A stretch of DNA of 64,000 nucleotides from DATARH01 sp963712835. GTDB taxonomy: Bacteria; Pseudomonadota; Alphaproteobacteria; ATCC43930; CGMCC-115725. Of this stretch, positions 51,915-60,124 are shown one piece after another. A program made the translations under genes and the position numbers. Numbering within the stretch: position 1 is the first letter of the stretch; the number at the start of each line of letters is the position of its first letter. Under the pieces are notes generated by a model. The model was given only the letters and a program-made list of their open reading frames with translations, was not told the DNA's origin and made no database searches. The DNA lies in contig CAVQJJ010000008.1 of NCBI GenBank assembly GCA_963712835.1, positions 62,001-126,000 on the forward strand, read 5' to 3'.

Positions 51915-52793
51915 TCAAGGCTTGGTCGACCGTGGGCGCCGGCCGCGAACGATACCGGTGACGAGGGCGGTGGCGAAATCGCCCTTGCTGAGCGCGACGC
52001 GCGTCGCGAGCGGGTCGCCGCGCCGCAGCCGGCGCGACAGCCGCCGCGCCAGATCGACGATCGTCGCCGATTCCCAGCGTAGACCACGCGCCTTGACGCC
52101 GCCGGGCAGTTCGCCAGCTCTGTCGATCAGCCGGTCGGTCGAGTCGAGCAGCCAGTCGATAACACGACGCATCCCGGGACTGGCCGGGCCCCCGGCCAGT
52201 TCTTCCACCGTCACCCCGGCTTCGCCCATCAGCTCCAGCGGCAAGTAAACGCGGTCGAGGCTGCGGTAATCGTCGCCGCAATCCTGCAGGTGATTGAGCA
52301 CCTGCAGCGCCGAGCACAGCGCGTCCGAGGCCGGCCAGGTGTCGCGGCTCTCCCCGTGCACATCGAGAAGTTGCCGCCCGACTGGCGAGGCCGAATAGCG
52401 GCAATACTCCATCAGATCGTTCCAGTCCTTGTAGCGCAGCTTGGTCGCGTCGAGGCGGAAGGCGCGCAGCACATCGTGGCAATGCTGCGCCGTCGTGCCC
52501 GTCACGGCGAGACTGGCGCGCATCGCGCTGGCGGCGGGCGAGTCGTCGCCCGGCGTCCCGTCCAGGATTTCACCCATGCGGTCGAGCCGGAGCACCTTGT
52601 CGTCGGCCGACAGCGCCGGGTTGTCGGCGATGTCGTCGGCGCTGCGCGCGAAGCGGTAGAAGGCGTGGACATGAGGCCGCAGATCCTTGCGGATCAGGAA
52701 CGATCCGACCGGGAAGTTCTCGTCGCCGCGCCCTTTGCCCGACGGCGTTTCGAGGGCTTCCGGCCGTGGCTTCTCAGCAGTCAGCACCGTCAC
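51915..52793 (-). CDS. hpnC: Hydroxysqualene synthase HpnC
   Basis: The 292-residue squalene/phytoene synthase-like enzyme turns presqualene diphosphate into hydroxysqualene. It has FYRFARSADDIADNPALS and LMEYCRYSASPVGRQLL, and the second Asp motif in QVLNHLQDCGDDYRSLDRVYLP. The start is GTG at 52793 and overlaps the hpnA stop (GTGA). It is co-transcribed with hpnA, hpnD, hpnE and shc. Confidence 0.93.
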   Translation of the reverse strand: MTVLTAEKPRPEALETPSGKGRGDENFPVGSFLIRKDLRPHVHAFYRFARSADDIADNPALSADDKVLRLDRMGEILDGTPGDDSPAASAMRASLAVTGTTAQHCHDVLRAFRLDATKLRYKDWNDLMEYCRYSASPVGRQLLDVHGESRDTWPASDALCSALQVLNHLQDCGDDYRSLDRVYLPLELMGEAGVTVEELAGGPASPGMRRVIDWLLDSTDRLIDRAGELPGGVKARGLRWESATIVDLARRLSRRLRRGDPLATRVALSKGDFATALVTGIVRGRRPRSTKP

Positions 52794-53791
52794 GTCAGAT
52801 ACCCGTTCGCCTCAAACCACGCCACGGCGTCGGCGATCGCCAGGATCGCCGGCCGCGGCGCATAGCCCAGCTCGCGCATCGCTTTCGCCGAGCTAAAATA
52901 CATCTTCTTACGCGACATGCGGACGCCGTCCAAGGTCGTGAACGGCTCACGCCCGGTGAGCCGCGCCATCATCTCCGCGCCGGCGGCGATCGGCAGCACG
53001 ACCGCATAGGGCAGCTTGATCGCTGGCGGACGCCGTCCGGCAGCGCGCGCGACCTCGGCCAAAATCTCGGCGAGCGGCAGATTTTCCCCGCCGAGAATAT
53101 AGCGCTCGCCAATGCCGCCGCGCTCGGCCGCCAGCAATTCGCCTGCGGCGACATCGTCGACATGGACGATATTGAGCCCGGTATCGACATAGGCAGGCAC
53201 CTTGCCCTTTGCCGCTTCGAGGATGACGCGCCCGGTCGGGGTCGGCTTGATGTCGCCGGGGCCGACCGGGGTCGACGGGTTGACGATGACCGCCGGCAGT
53301 CCGCGTTCGGCGATGAGCTCGCGCACCACCGCCTCAGCGGCGAATTTCGATTGCTTGTAGGGACCGATCATATCGGCGATGCCGCTCGGCGTCGCTTCGT
53401 CGGCGCTGCCGCCCTTGACGATGCCCAAGGTCGCGACGCTGCTGGTATAGACGACGCGCTCGACCCCGGCGTCGAGCGCCGCCAGCATCAGATCGCGCGT
53501 GCCATCGACATTGGCGTGGAACATCGCCGCCGGGTCGGGCACCCACAGCCGGTAATCTGCCGCGGCATGAAAGAGATAGCGGCATCCGGCGACCGCGGCC
53601 GCGAGTGAGGCGGCGTCTTCGAGCGACCCGTCGGCAGTCTCGACATCGAGACCGGCGAGGTTGCGGCGATTGCTGCCGGGCCTTGCCAACACCCGCACCG
53701 CGCATCCCGCCGTCAACAGCGCGCGCGCGATTGCCGCGCCGACAAAGCCGGTTGCACCGGTAACGAGAGACAGTCCGGGGGCGAGCGGCAT
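52790..53791 (-). CDS. hpnA: Hopanoid-associated sugar epimerase/reductase HpnA
   Basis: The 333-residue protein is an extended SDR of the dihydroflavonol-4-reductase/epimerase group. It has the NAD(P) motif GATGFVG (12-18) and the catalytic pair Tyr145/Lys149 in GPYKQSKFAAE, with VVYTSSVATLG before it. In hopanoid clusters this gene is named hpnA; its exact reaction is not established. It is the first gene of the leftward hpnACDE-shc operon and lies 65 bases from a divergent toxin-antitoxin module. Confidence 0.93.
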   Translation of the reverse strand: MPLAPGLSLVTGATGFVGAAIARALLTAGCAVRVLARPGSNRRNLAGLDVETADGSLEDAASLAAAVAGCRYLFHAAADYRLWVPDPAAMFHANVDGTRDLMLAALDAGVERVVYTSSVATLGIVKGGSADEATPSGIADMIGPYKQSKFAAEAVVRELIAERGLPAVIVNPSTPVGPGDIKPTPTGRVILEAAKGKVPAYVDTGLNIVHVDDVAAGELLAAERGGIGERYILGGENLPLAEILAEVARAAGRRPPAIKLPYAVVLPIAAGAEMMARLTGREPFTTLDGVRMSRKKMYFSSAKAMRELGYAPRPAILAIADAVAWFEANGYLT

Positions 53792-53856
53792 TGACGAAAC
53801 CTACAAACTCCTGCCCCACAATGCTATGTAATACCTGGAAAGCGAAAGGTATTACC

Positions 53857-54099
53857 GTGCCAAAAATCACCAGCAAGGGCCAGGTCACGATCCCCAAACG
53901 GATTCGCGATCATCTCGGTCTCAAGCCGGGATCGGAGGTCGAGTTCACCATCGTGGGCGAAGGAAAGATCGGACTCAAAACGTTTGAAAAGGCCAGCGAG
54001 AGCCGGTTTGCGGCCATCCGCGGCAGCTTGAACTTGGGGATGACGACCGACGAGTTCATGCGAATGGTGCGGGGTGATCCCGACGATGATCCTGGTTGA
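53857..54099 (+). CDS. vapB: AbrB/SpoVT-type antitoxin (VapB-like)
   Basis: The 80-residue product starts at GTG 53857 with AAAGG upstream and has the swapped-hairpin AbrB domain at its N-terminus (VPKITSKGQVTIPKRIRDHLGLKPGSEVEF shape). The C-terminal part (ASESRFAAIRGSLNLGMTTDEFMRMVRG) should bind and neutralise the toxin. The 3' end overlaps the toxin gene by 14 bases, the normal antitoxin-first arrangement. Antitoxins of this type usually repress their own promoter. Confidence 0.88.
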   Translation: MPKITSKGQVTIPKRIRDHLGLKPGSEVEFTIVGEGKIGLKTFEKASESRFAAIRGSLNLGMTTDEFMRMVRGDPDDDPG

Positions 54100-54493
54100 T
54101 ACCAACGTCCTGATCGATGTGATCGACAACGATCCGGTTTGGGCCGAATGGTCTCAACAGCAACTCGACATCGCAAATGCCGTCGGTCCTGTCGGCATCA
54201 GCGACATCGTCTACGCCGAATTGTCGATGGGATTTCCCGGCACGGCGGCGCTGGACGATGTGATCAACCGCGCCGGTCTCTCAATTGTCGCCCCGCCGAG
54301 CGAGGCGCTGTTCCTGGCGGGCCGAGCTTTCCTTCGTTATCGGGCTACCGGCGGTCCGCGAACCGGAGTGCTGCCGGACTTTTTCATCGGAGCGCAGGCA
54401 GCGGCGATGAAAACGCCGCTCATCACACGTGACCCGCGACGCTACCGCACTTACTTTCCCGGCATCGAGCTGATCACGCCCAGCGTCAATTAA
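54086..54493 (+). CDS. vapC: PIN-domain ribonuclease toxin (VapC-like)
   Basis: The 135-residue PIN-domain protein has the acidic residues of the active site in ILVDTNVLIDVID (Asp5), in SDIVYAELS (Glu), and in VLPDFFIGAQAA plus LITRDPRRY (Asp). These hold Mg for cutting RNA, often tRNA. The ATG at 54086 gives the family N-terminus. It overlaps the antitoxin gene and its end overlaps the converging DUF3574 gene by eight bases. Confidence 0.9.
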   Translation: MILVDTNVLIDVIDNDPVWAEWSQQQLDIANAVGPVGISDIVYAELSMGFPGTAALDDVINRAGLSIVAPPSEALFLAGRAFLRYRATGGPRTGVLPDFFIGAQAAAMKTPLITRDPRRYRTYFPGIELITPSVN

Positions 54494-54953
54494 ACGCCGC
54501 ACAGGAATCGCGGGTGACGATCCCGACCGATTGCTGGTGGAACCGCGTCTTGTACGCGTCCATCACCGCGCCGAGCCGGCCGGCGAGGTCCGGGCTGCGT
54601 TTCGCGGCGATCAGCACGATCTTGACGCTCGGCGAGCGGCCGATCACGCCGGTCTCCGGGTTGCGCCACTGGCCATAGCCGTCGAACACAGTGAGCCCGT
54701 CGGGAAAATTCGGCGTGACGATCTTCGCCAGGAAATCGGCCCATTCCGCGTCGCTCACGACCTTCCGACCCGCTTTGTCACGGCCGAAGAACAGCTCGGC
54801 CACGAGCATGCGCTGCTCGGACGGCAATAGGCATTGATAAGGCGTAGGCGGTGAGGACGCGGCTTGCGGCCCCGAGGCGGGCGCGGGGGGTGCCTGGGCG
54901 CAGCCGGCAAGCGCCAGCAGCGCCGCGCCGGCGAGCTTTGCTCGTCCGAGAAT
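54486..54953 (-). CDS. DUF3574 lipoprotein, probably starting at ATT
   Basis: The C-terminal part (MLVAELFFGRDKAGRKVVSD, then WADFLAKIVTPNFPDGLTVFDGYGQW and KIVLIAAKRSPDLAGRLGAVMDAYK) is DUF3574. Reading upstream in the same frame gives a lipoprotein signal peptide with lipobox LALAGC, then a Pro/Ser linker. No ATG, GTG or TTG lies between this signal and the fdsA stop at 54957. An ATT codon at 54953 has GGAG six bases upstream and gives a 155-residue lipoprotein, so I start there. A later TTG at 54827 would remove the signal peptide. Function unknown. Confidence 0.75.
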   Translation of the reverse strand: MLGRAKLAGAALLALAGCAQAPPAPASGPQAASSPPTPYQCLLPSEQRMLVAELFFGRDKAGRKVVSDAEWADFLAKIVTPNFPDGLTVFDGYGQWRNPETGVIGRSPSVKIVLIAAKRSPDLAGRLGAVMDAYKTRFHQQSVGIVTRDSCAAFN

Positions 54954-54956
54954 GGC

Positions 54957-57722
54957 CTACTCCGCCGCCTGTTTGGCCAGCACTGGCTCGACCTTGGCGG
55001 CGCAGAACTTGAATTCGGGGATCTTGCCGACCGGGTCCAGTTGCGGGTTGGTGAGGACATTGGCCGCCGCCTCGGCAAAGCAGAACGGAATGAACACCAT
55101 GCCGGGCGCGACATTGCTGTCGGCGCGCGCCATCAATTCGATGTGCCCGCGCCGCGTGGTGACGCGCACCGGGTCGCCCGCCGCGACGCCGAGCTTGCGT
55201 AGCTCCGATGGCGCGAGGCTTGCCACCGCCTCGGGCTCGATCTCGTCGAGCACGGTGGCGCGGCGGGTCATCGCGCCGGTGTGCCAATGCTCGAGCTGCC
55301 GGCCGGTGGTCAGCACCAGCGGATACTCGGCGTCCGGTTCCTCGGCGGGCGGGATGATCGAGGCGGGCACCAGCTTGGCGCGGCCCGACGGGGTCGGGAA
55401 ACCATTGCCGAAGACGATCTCGTTGCCGGGCTTATCCTCGGCGTCACAGGGATAGGTGACCGAATCCTCGCGCAGCAGCCGTTCCCAGGTGATGTTGTCG
55501 AGCGACGGCATCGCCAGCTTCATCTCGGCGAACACATCGGCTGGCCCCTCATAGCGCCAGTCGCACCCCATGCGCCGGGCGATCTCCTGGATCGTCATCA
55601 GGTCGAGCCGCGCGTTGCCGGGCAGCGGCAGCGCGGCGCGGCCCATCTGCACCTGGCGGTTGGTGTTGGAGACCGTGCCGTCCTTTTCCGACCACGCCGA
55701 GGCTGGCAAGACCACGTCGGCGTATTTCGCGGTCTCGGTGAGGAAGATGTCCTGCACCACGAGGTGTTCGAGATGCGCCAGCGCCTCGCGCGCATGCTCG
55801 ACATCGGGGTCGGACATCGCCGGGTTCTCACCCATGATGTACATGCCCTTGATCTCGTTGCGGTGCACCGCATCCATGATCTCGACGACGGTCAGACCCG
55901 GTTTGTCGTCGAGCTCGGTGTCCCACAGTTTCTCGAACTTCTCGCGGACCTCCGGCTTCGCCACCGACTGGTAGTCGGGATAGACCATGGGGATCAGCCC
56001 GGCGTCGGACGCGCCCTGCACGTTGTTCTGGCCGCGCAGCGGGTGAAGGCCGGTGCCGGGCCGGCCGACCTGGCCGGTGATCATCGACAGCGCGATGAGG
56101 CACCGAGCGTTGTCGGTGCCGTGCGTGTGCTGCGAGATGCCCATGCCCCAGAAGATGATCGCCCGCTCGGCGCGGGCATAGGCGCGCGCGACATGGCGCA
56201 AGGTCGCCGCGTCGATGCCGCAGATCGGCGCCATCTTCTCCGGGCTGTAGTCCTTGATGTGCTCGCGCAGCTTCTCGTAATCCTCGGTGTAGCTCTGGAT
56301 GTACTGGCGGTCGGTGAGGCCCTCTTCGACGATCGTGTGGATGAAGGCGTTGAGCATCGCCACGTCGCGACCGGGTGAGAATTTCAGCACTCCGGTCGCA
56401 TGGCGGTCGAGCTGATGGCCACGCGGATCCATCACAAAGACCTTGGCGCCCCTCTTCGCAGCCTGCTTGAAGAACGTCGCCGCAACCGGATGATTTTCCG
56501 TGGGCCGGCAGCCGATGGTGATGATGACGTCGGCGTCCTCCGCGGCGGTGAACGGCGCCGTCACTGCGCCCGAACCGATCCCCTCCATCAGCGCCGCCAC
56601 CGACGAGGCGTGGCACAGCCGCGTGCAGTGGTCGACATTATTGCTACCGAAGCCGGTGCGCACCAGCTTCTGGAAGAGATAGGCTTCCTCGTTCGACCCT
56701 TTGGCCGAGCCGAACCCGGCCAGCGCACGCCTTCCGTCGCGATCCCTGATCTTCACGAGGCCCTGCGCCGCGCGGTCGAGCGCCTCTTCCCACGTCGCCT
56801 TGCGGAAATGCGTGTAGGGGTTGGCGGGGTCGATGTCAGTATCGTGCTTCGATACGCCGTCCTTGCGGATCAGCGGTTCGGTCAGCCGATCGGGGTGGTG
56901 GACATAGTCGAACCCGAAGCGGCCCTTGACGCAGAGCCGGTTGTGGTTCGCCGGCCCGTCCTTGCCCTCCACCGCAATGATACGGTCGTTCTTGATCTGA
57001 TAAGTCAGCTGACACCCAACCCCACAATAGGGGCAGACGCTGTCGACGGTGCGGTCGGGGGCGCTGCAAAAGACGCCGTTCTCGTCGACCTGGGTCGCCG
57101 GCATCAGCGCCCCCGTGGGACAGGCCTGCACGCATTCGCCGCAGGCGACGCAGGTCGAGTTGCCCATCGGGTCGTCGAAATCGAAGACGATCTTCTCGTT
57201 ATGGCCGCGCGCCGCCATGCCGATGACATCGTTGACCTGCACCTCGCGGCAGGCGCGGACGCAAAGATTGCACTGGATGCAGGCGTCGAGCTGCACCGCC
57301 ATCGCGACATGGCTGCGGTCGGGAATTGGCGCGGCGCGCTGCGGAAAGCGGCTGTCGGAGACTTCCAGCCTGTCGGCCCATTCCCAGAGCCGTGAGTTCG
57401 GGTCATGCGCGACCGCGCGCTCGGGCTGGTCGCCGATCAGCAGCTCGAAGACCATCTTGCGCGAGAATTTGGCGCGGTCGCTCGCCGAATGCACTTTCAT
57501 GCCGACGGTCGGCTTTCTGATGCACGACGCGGCGAGCACGCGCTCACCCTCGATCTCGACCATGCAGGCGCGGCAATTGCCGTCGGCCCGGTAGCCGGGC
57601 TTCGGCAGCCAGCAGAGATGCGGGATCTCGGTGCCGAGCCGGTTCGCCACCTGCCAGATCGTCTCGCCCGGCTGCGCCTCGGCCTCGTTGCCGTCGAGCA
57701 TGAACTTGATCGGATCGCTCAT
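54957..57722 (-). CDS. fdsA: NAD-dependent formate dehydrogenase, molybdenum-containing alpha subunit
   Basis: This 921-residue FdsA oxidises formate to CO2. The N-terminal [2Fe-2S] domain has Cys37, Cys50, Cys53 and Cys67. Two ferredoxin-like [4Fe-4S] clusters follow (Cys148-x2-Cys151-x2-Cys154-x3-Cys158 and Cys191-x2-Cys194-x2-Cys197-x3-Cys201). Then comes the [4Fe-4S] site of the molybdopterin domain (Cys230, Cys233, Cys237 and Cys264). Cys370 in DHCTRLCHASSV is the molybdenum ligand, in place of selenocysteine. The C-terminal molybdopterin-binding domain starts with PLVLTTGRQLEHWHTGAMTRR. The protein is cytoplasmic and works with the fused FdsG-FdsB subunit upstream. Confidence 0.95.
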   Translation of the reverse strand: MSDPIKFMLDGNEAEAQPGETIWQVANRLGTEIPHLCWLPKPGYRADGNCRACMVEIEGERVLAASCIRKPTVGMKVHSASDRAKFSRKMVFELLIGDQPERAVAHDPNSRLWEWADRLEVSDSRFPQRAAPIPDRSHVAMAVQLDACIQCNLCVRACREVQVNDVIGMAARGHNEKIVFDFDDPMGNSTCVACGECVQACPTGALMPATQVDENGVFCSAPDRTVDSVCPYCGVGCQLTYQIKNDRIIAVEGKDGPANHNRLCVKGRFGFDYVHHPDRLTEPLIRKDGVSKHDTDIDPANPYTHFRKATWEEALDRAAQGLVKIRDRDGRRALAGFGSAKGSNEEAYLFQKLVRTGFGSNNVDHCTRLCHASSVAALMEGIGSGAVTAPFTAAEDADVIITIGCRPTENHPVAATFFKQAAKRGAKVFVMDPRGHQLDRHATGVLKFSPGRDVAMLNAFIHTIVEEGLTDRQYIQSYTEDYEKLREHIKDYSPEKMAPICGIDAATLRHVARAYARAERAIIFWGMGISQHTHGTDNARCLIALSMITGQVGRPGTGLHPLRGQNNVQGASDAGLIPMVYPDYQSVAKPEVREKFEKLWDTELDDKPGLTVVEIMDAVHRNEIKGMYIMGENPAMSDPDVEHAREALAHLEHLVVQDIFLTETAKYADVVLPASAWSEKDGTVSNTNRQVQMGRAALPLPGNARLDLMTIQEIARRMGCDWRYEGPADVFAEMKLAMPSLDNITWERLLREDSVTYPCDAEDKPGNEIVFGNGFPTPSGRAKLVPASIIPPAEEPDAEYPLVLTTGRQLEHWHTGAMTRRATVLDEIEPEAVASLAPSELRKLGVAAGDPVRVTTRRGHIELMARADSNVAPGMVFIPFCFAEAAANVLTNPQLDPVGKIPEFKFCAAKVEPVLAKQAAE

Positions 57723-57735
57723 CGCGCAATCTCTC

Positions 57736-58128
57736 TTAAACGCTCTGTAGCCGTTGGATGAACTCGTTCACCTCGGGCTGTGTCCAGGTGTCGCCGTTGT
57801 GGCAGAAGTCGAGCAACGCATCCTTGTTGCGCGGCACCCAGGCAATCACCTGCGGCGACATCTGGCGAACGACACGCGCCTGAAGACTGTCCGCGACCAC
57901 CGCTGGCCCGTCGCCGATCGAAACCGAAAAGCTCGGCTGCGTGCGTCCCGGGCGCTCGAAATATTTGACCCGCGGTCCGTGTGCGCCCATCGCCGTCGAG
58001 ACGAAGATCGTACCAGCAACGCCCGTTTGGGCGCTCGTCAGATTGGCCATCTCGACGACTTCTTCTGGGGCCAGTTCGTCCACCAGCGGCACGTCGGCGG
58101 GAAGCTGCAAGGTAAGTTCGGCGCTCAT
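57736..58128 (-). CDS. Unknown 130-residue protein inside the formate dehydrogenase operon
   Basis: The product starts MSAELTLQLPADVPLVDELA and has VEMANLTSAQTGVAGTIFVS, MGAHGPRVKYFERPGRTQPS and FCHNGDTWTQPEVNEFIQRL. It is soluble with no signal or cysteine-rich motif. The ATG at 58128 has GGAG eight bases upstream. It lies between the diaphorase and alpha subunit genes, 13 bases from fdsA. In other bacteria this operon often carries FdsD and FdsC instead, and I see no similarity to either. It may be an accessory subunit, but no function can be assigned. Confidence 0.78.
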   Translation of the reverse strand: MSAELTLQLPADVPLVDELAPEEVVEMANLTSAQTGVAGTIFVSTAMGAHGPRVKYFERPGRTQPSFSVSIGDGPAVVADSLQARVVRQMSPQVIAWVPRNKDALLDFCHNGDTWTQPEVNEFIQRLQSV

Positions 58129-58153
58129 TGCGGGCACTCCAAGCAAGGCACCA

Positions 58154-58229
58154 CCCCGGCGAAGGCCGGGGCCCATTTATCCGCCTTTCGAGTGTTTGCA
58201 CCATGGGTCCCGGCTTTCGCCGGGATGGA
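58154..58229. repeat. Paired family A palindromes inside the formate dehydrogenase operon
   Basis: CCCCGGCGAAGGCCGGGG (58154-58171) and GTCCCGGCTTTCGCCGGGATGGA (58207-58229) are about 53 bases apart, as at 40229-40310. They fill the 112-base gap between the diaphorase gene and the 130-residue protein gene. Confidence 0.82.
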
Positions 58230-58240
58230 ATTAAAAAACA

Positions 58241-59950
58241 TCACGCAGGCCCCGCCAGCTCTTCGGGGAAGTGCTTGAGCACCTGCTTGACCGGGTTCAT
58301 CGCCGCCTGCCCCAGGCCGCAGATCGACGCGTCGCCCATCACCCGCGACAATTCCTGTAAGAGCTCGTCGTCCCAGCGCGGCTGGCTCATCAGTTTGACC
58401 GCCTTTTCCGTGCCGACCCGGCATGGCGTGCACTGGCCGCAACTTTCGTCCTCGAAGAACTTCAAAAGATTGAGCGCCACCGCTTTCATGTCGTCCTTGT
58501 CGGACAGCACGACAACCGCGGCCGAGCCGATAAAGCACCCCTCACTCTCCAGCGTGCCGAAATCCAATGGGATATCGGCCTTCGATGCCGGCAAGATGCC
58601 GCCCGAGGCGCCGCCCGGTAGATAGCCCTTGAATACATGGCCGTCGGCCATGCCGCCGCAATATTCGTCGATCAGCTCGCGCGCGGTGATCCCGGCCGGG
58701 GCAAGCTTGACGCCCGGGTTCTTGACCCGGCCCGAGACCGAGAAGGTGCGCCGCCCGCTGCGGCCATTGCGGCCTTCGCCGCTGAACCATTCCGGCCCTG
58801 CTTCGACGATATCGCGCACCCAATGCAGCGTCTCGATGTTGTTGATCAGCGTCGGCCGGCCGAAGAGCCCGACCTGCGACGGAAATGGCGGCTTGTGGCG
58901 CGGCAGCCCGCGCTTGCCCTCGATGCTTTCGAGCATCGCCGATTCCTCGCCGCAGATGTAGGCGCCGGCGCCGCGCCGCAGATGGATGCGCGCATGCTTG
59001 GCGAGACCCGCCCCTTCGAGCGCGGCGATCTGCTGTATCAGCACCTCGCGGCATTGCGGATACTCGTCGCGCAGATAGATGTAAATATCGGCTGCCTCGA
59101 CCACCCAGGCGGCGATCAGCGTCCCTTCGAGAAAGCGATGCGGATCGGTTTCGAGGAAATAACGGTCCTTGAACGTCCCGGGCTCGCCCTCGTCGCCGTT
59201 GACCGCCATCAGCCGTGGCCCCGGCTCGGCCAGCACGAAGCGCCATTTGCGGCCGCTCGGAAATCCGGCGCCGCCCATTCCGCGAATATTCGATTTTTCG
59301 AGCGCCTCGATCACGCTGTCGCGGCTGCGCGCGCCCGACAGGCACGCTTCGAGCAGTTTGTAGCCGCCGCCAGCACGGTATTCGTCGAGCCCGATGAAAG
59401 GCGGGATGGCCGGGTGGGTGTGCTTATGGGCGACGGCGTCGGCGACGCTGTCGACGGTCGCGTGCTCGTGCAACGCATGGCCGATCGCACAGACCGGCGC
59501 GTTGTGGCAGCCGCCCATGCACGGCGCCCGCACCACCCGCACGCCGTCGCCGAGCCGGTCCTGCAAATCCGTCAGCAGCTTGTCGGCGCCGAATAGCGCG
59601 CAGGTGAGGCTGTCACACACCCGTACGGTCAGCTCGGGCGGCGGCGCCTCGTCTTCCATAACGATATCGAAATGCGCATAAAAGCTCGCGACCTCATAGA
59701 CTTCGACCAGCGCCAGCCGCATCTCCTCAGCCAGCGCCGCGAGATGCCGCGCGTGCAGGCAGCCGTAATGATCCTGAATGAGGTGCAGATGCTCGATCAA
59801 TAGGTCGCGGCGGCGCTCGCGGTCGCCCAGCAGCGCCTGCACTTCGGCCAACGCCGCCGGCTCGACTTGACGGCCTTTCGGGATGTCGCGCCCGCGCCGC
59901 CGGCCAGAGCCGGGGTGGACGCGACGGTCATGGGTTGCGGTCTGGGCCAT
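58241..59950 (-). CDS. fdsB: Formate dehydrogenase diaphorase subunit, fused FdsG-FdsB (NuoE-NuoF-like)
   Basis: The 569-residue protein joins two subunits. Residues about 30-170 are NuoE/FdsG-like with [2Fe-2S] cysteines in VRVCDSLTCALFG and APCMGGCHNAPVC. Residues about 180-560 are NuoF/FdsB-like: the FMN/NADH region GMGGAGFPSGRKWRF and NGDEGEPGTFKDR, the motif RRGAGAYICGEESAMLESIEGKRG, and the [4Fe-4S] cysteines in DESCGQCTPCRVGTEK with a fourth in SICGLGQ. It passes electrons from FdsA to NAD. The fused form is found in some bacteria; the fusion here is clear, with no stop between the parts. Confidence 0.93.
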   Translation of the reverse strand: MAQTATHDRRVHPGSGRRRGRDIPKGRQVEPAALAEVQALLGDRERRRDLLIEHLHLIQDHYGCLHARHLAALAEEMRLALVEVYEVASFYAHFDIVMEDEAPPPELTVRVCDSLTCALFGADKLLTDLQDRLGDGVRVVRAPCMGGCHNAPVCAIGHALHEHATVDSVADAVAHKHTHPAIPPFIGLDEYRAGGGYKLLEACLSGARSRDSVIEALEKSNIRGMGGAGFPSGRKWRFVLAEPGPRLMAVNGDEGEPGTFKDRYFLETDPHRFLEGTLIAAWVVEAADIYIYLRDEYPQCREVLIQQIAALEGAGLAKHARIHLRRGAGAYICGEESAMLESIEGKRGLPRHKPPFPSQVGLFGRPTLINNIETLHWVRDIVEAGPEWFSGEGRNGRSGRRTFSVSGRVKNPGVKLAPAGITARELIDEYCGGMADGHVFKGYLPGGASGGILPASKADIPLDFGTLESEGCFIGSAAVVVLSDKDDMKAVALNLLKFFEDESCGQCTPCRVGTEKAVKLMSQPRWDDELLQELSRVMGDASICGLGQAAMNPVKQVLKHFPEELAGPA

Positions 59951-59965
59951 GGCTTCAGCTTACAG

Positions 59966-60097
59966 CCCCTCTCCCGCATGCGGGAGAGGGAGGGACCCAT
60001 CGCGTCAGCGAAGGGAGGGTGAGGGTCAGAGCGCACAAACCCTCACCCGTCTCGCGCCTTTCGGTGCTCGCCACCCTCTCCCGCAAGCGGGAGAGGG
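59966..60097. repeat. Inverted CTCTCCC/GGGAGAG repeats between fdsB and the CoA transferase gene
   Basis: CCCTCTCCCGCATGCGGGAGAGGG (59967-59990) and CCCTCTCCCGCAAGCGGGAGAGGG (60074-60097) are two strong palindromes, and the sequence between them (with CCTCACCC and GGGTGAGG) pairs across the whole unit, making a long hairpin of about 130 bases. This occupies most of the 174-base gap. A related element lies at 34858-34992. Confidence 0.85.
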
Positions 60098-60124
60098 AAT
60101 CAAGGACGCCGCTGGACACCGGCG

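Noticed and set aside
56600..56640. Selenocysteine in formate dehydrogenase
   Set aside because: The catalytic position is a Cys codon (Cys370) and no in-frame TGA or SECIS-like hairpin is needed.
58637..59596. 319-codon plus-strand frame over the diaphorase gene
   Set aside because: No family features; the minus-strand gene is complete and well conserved.
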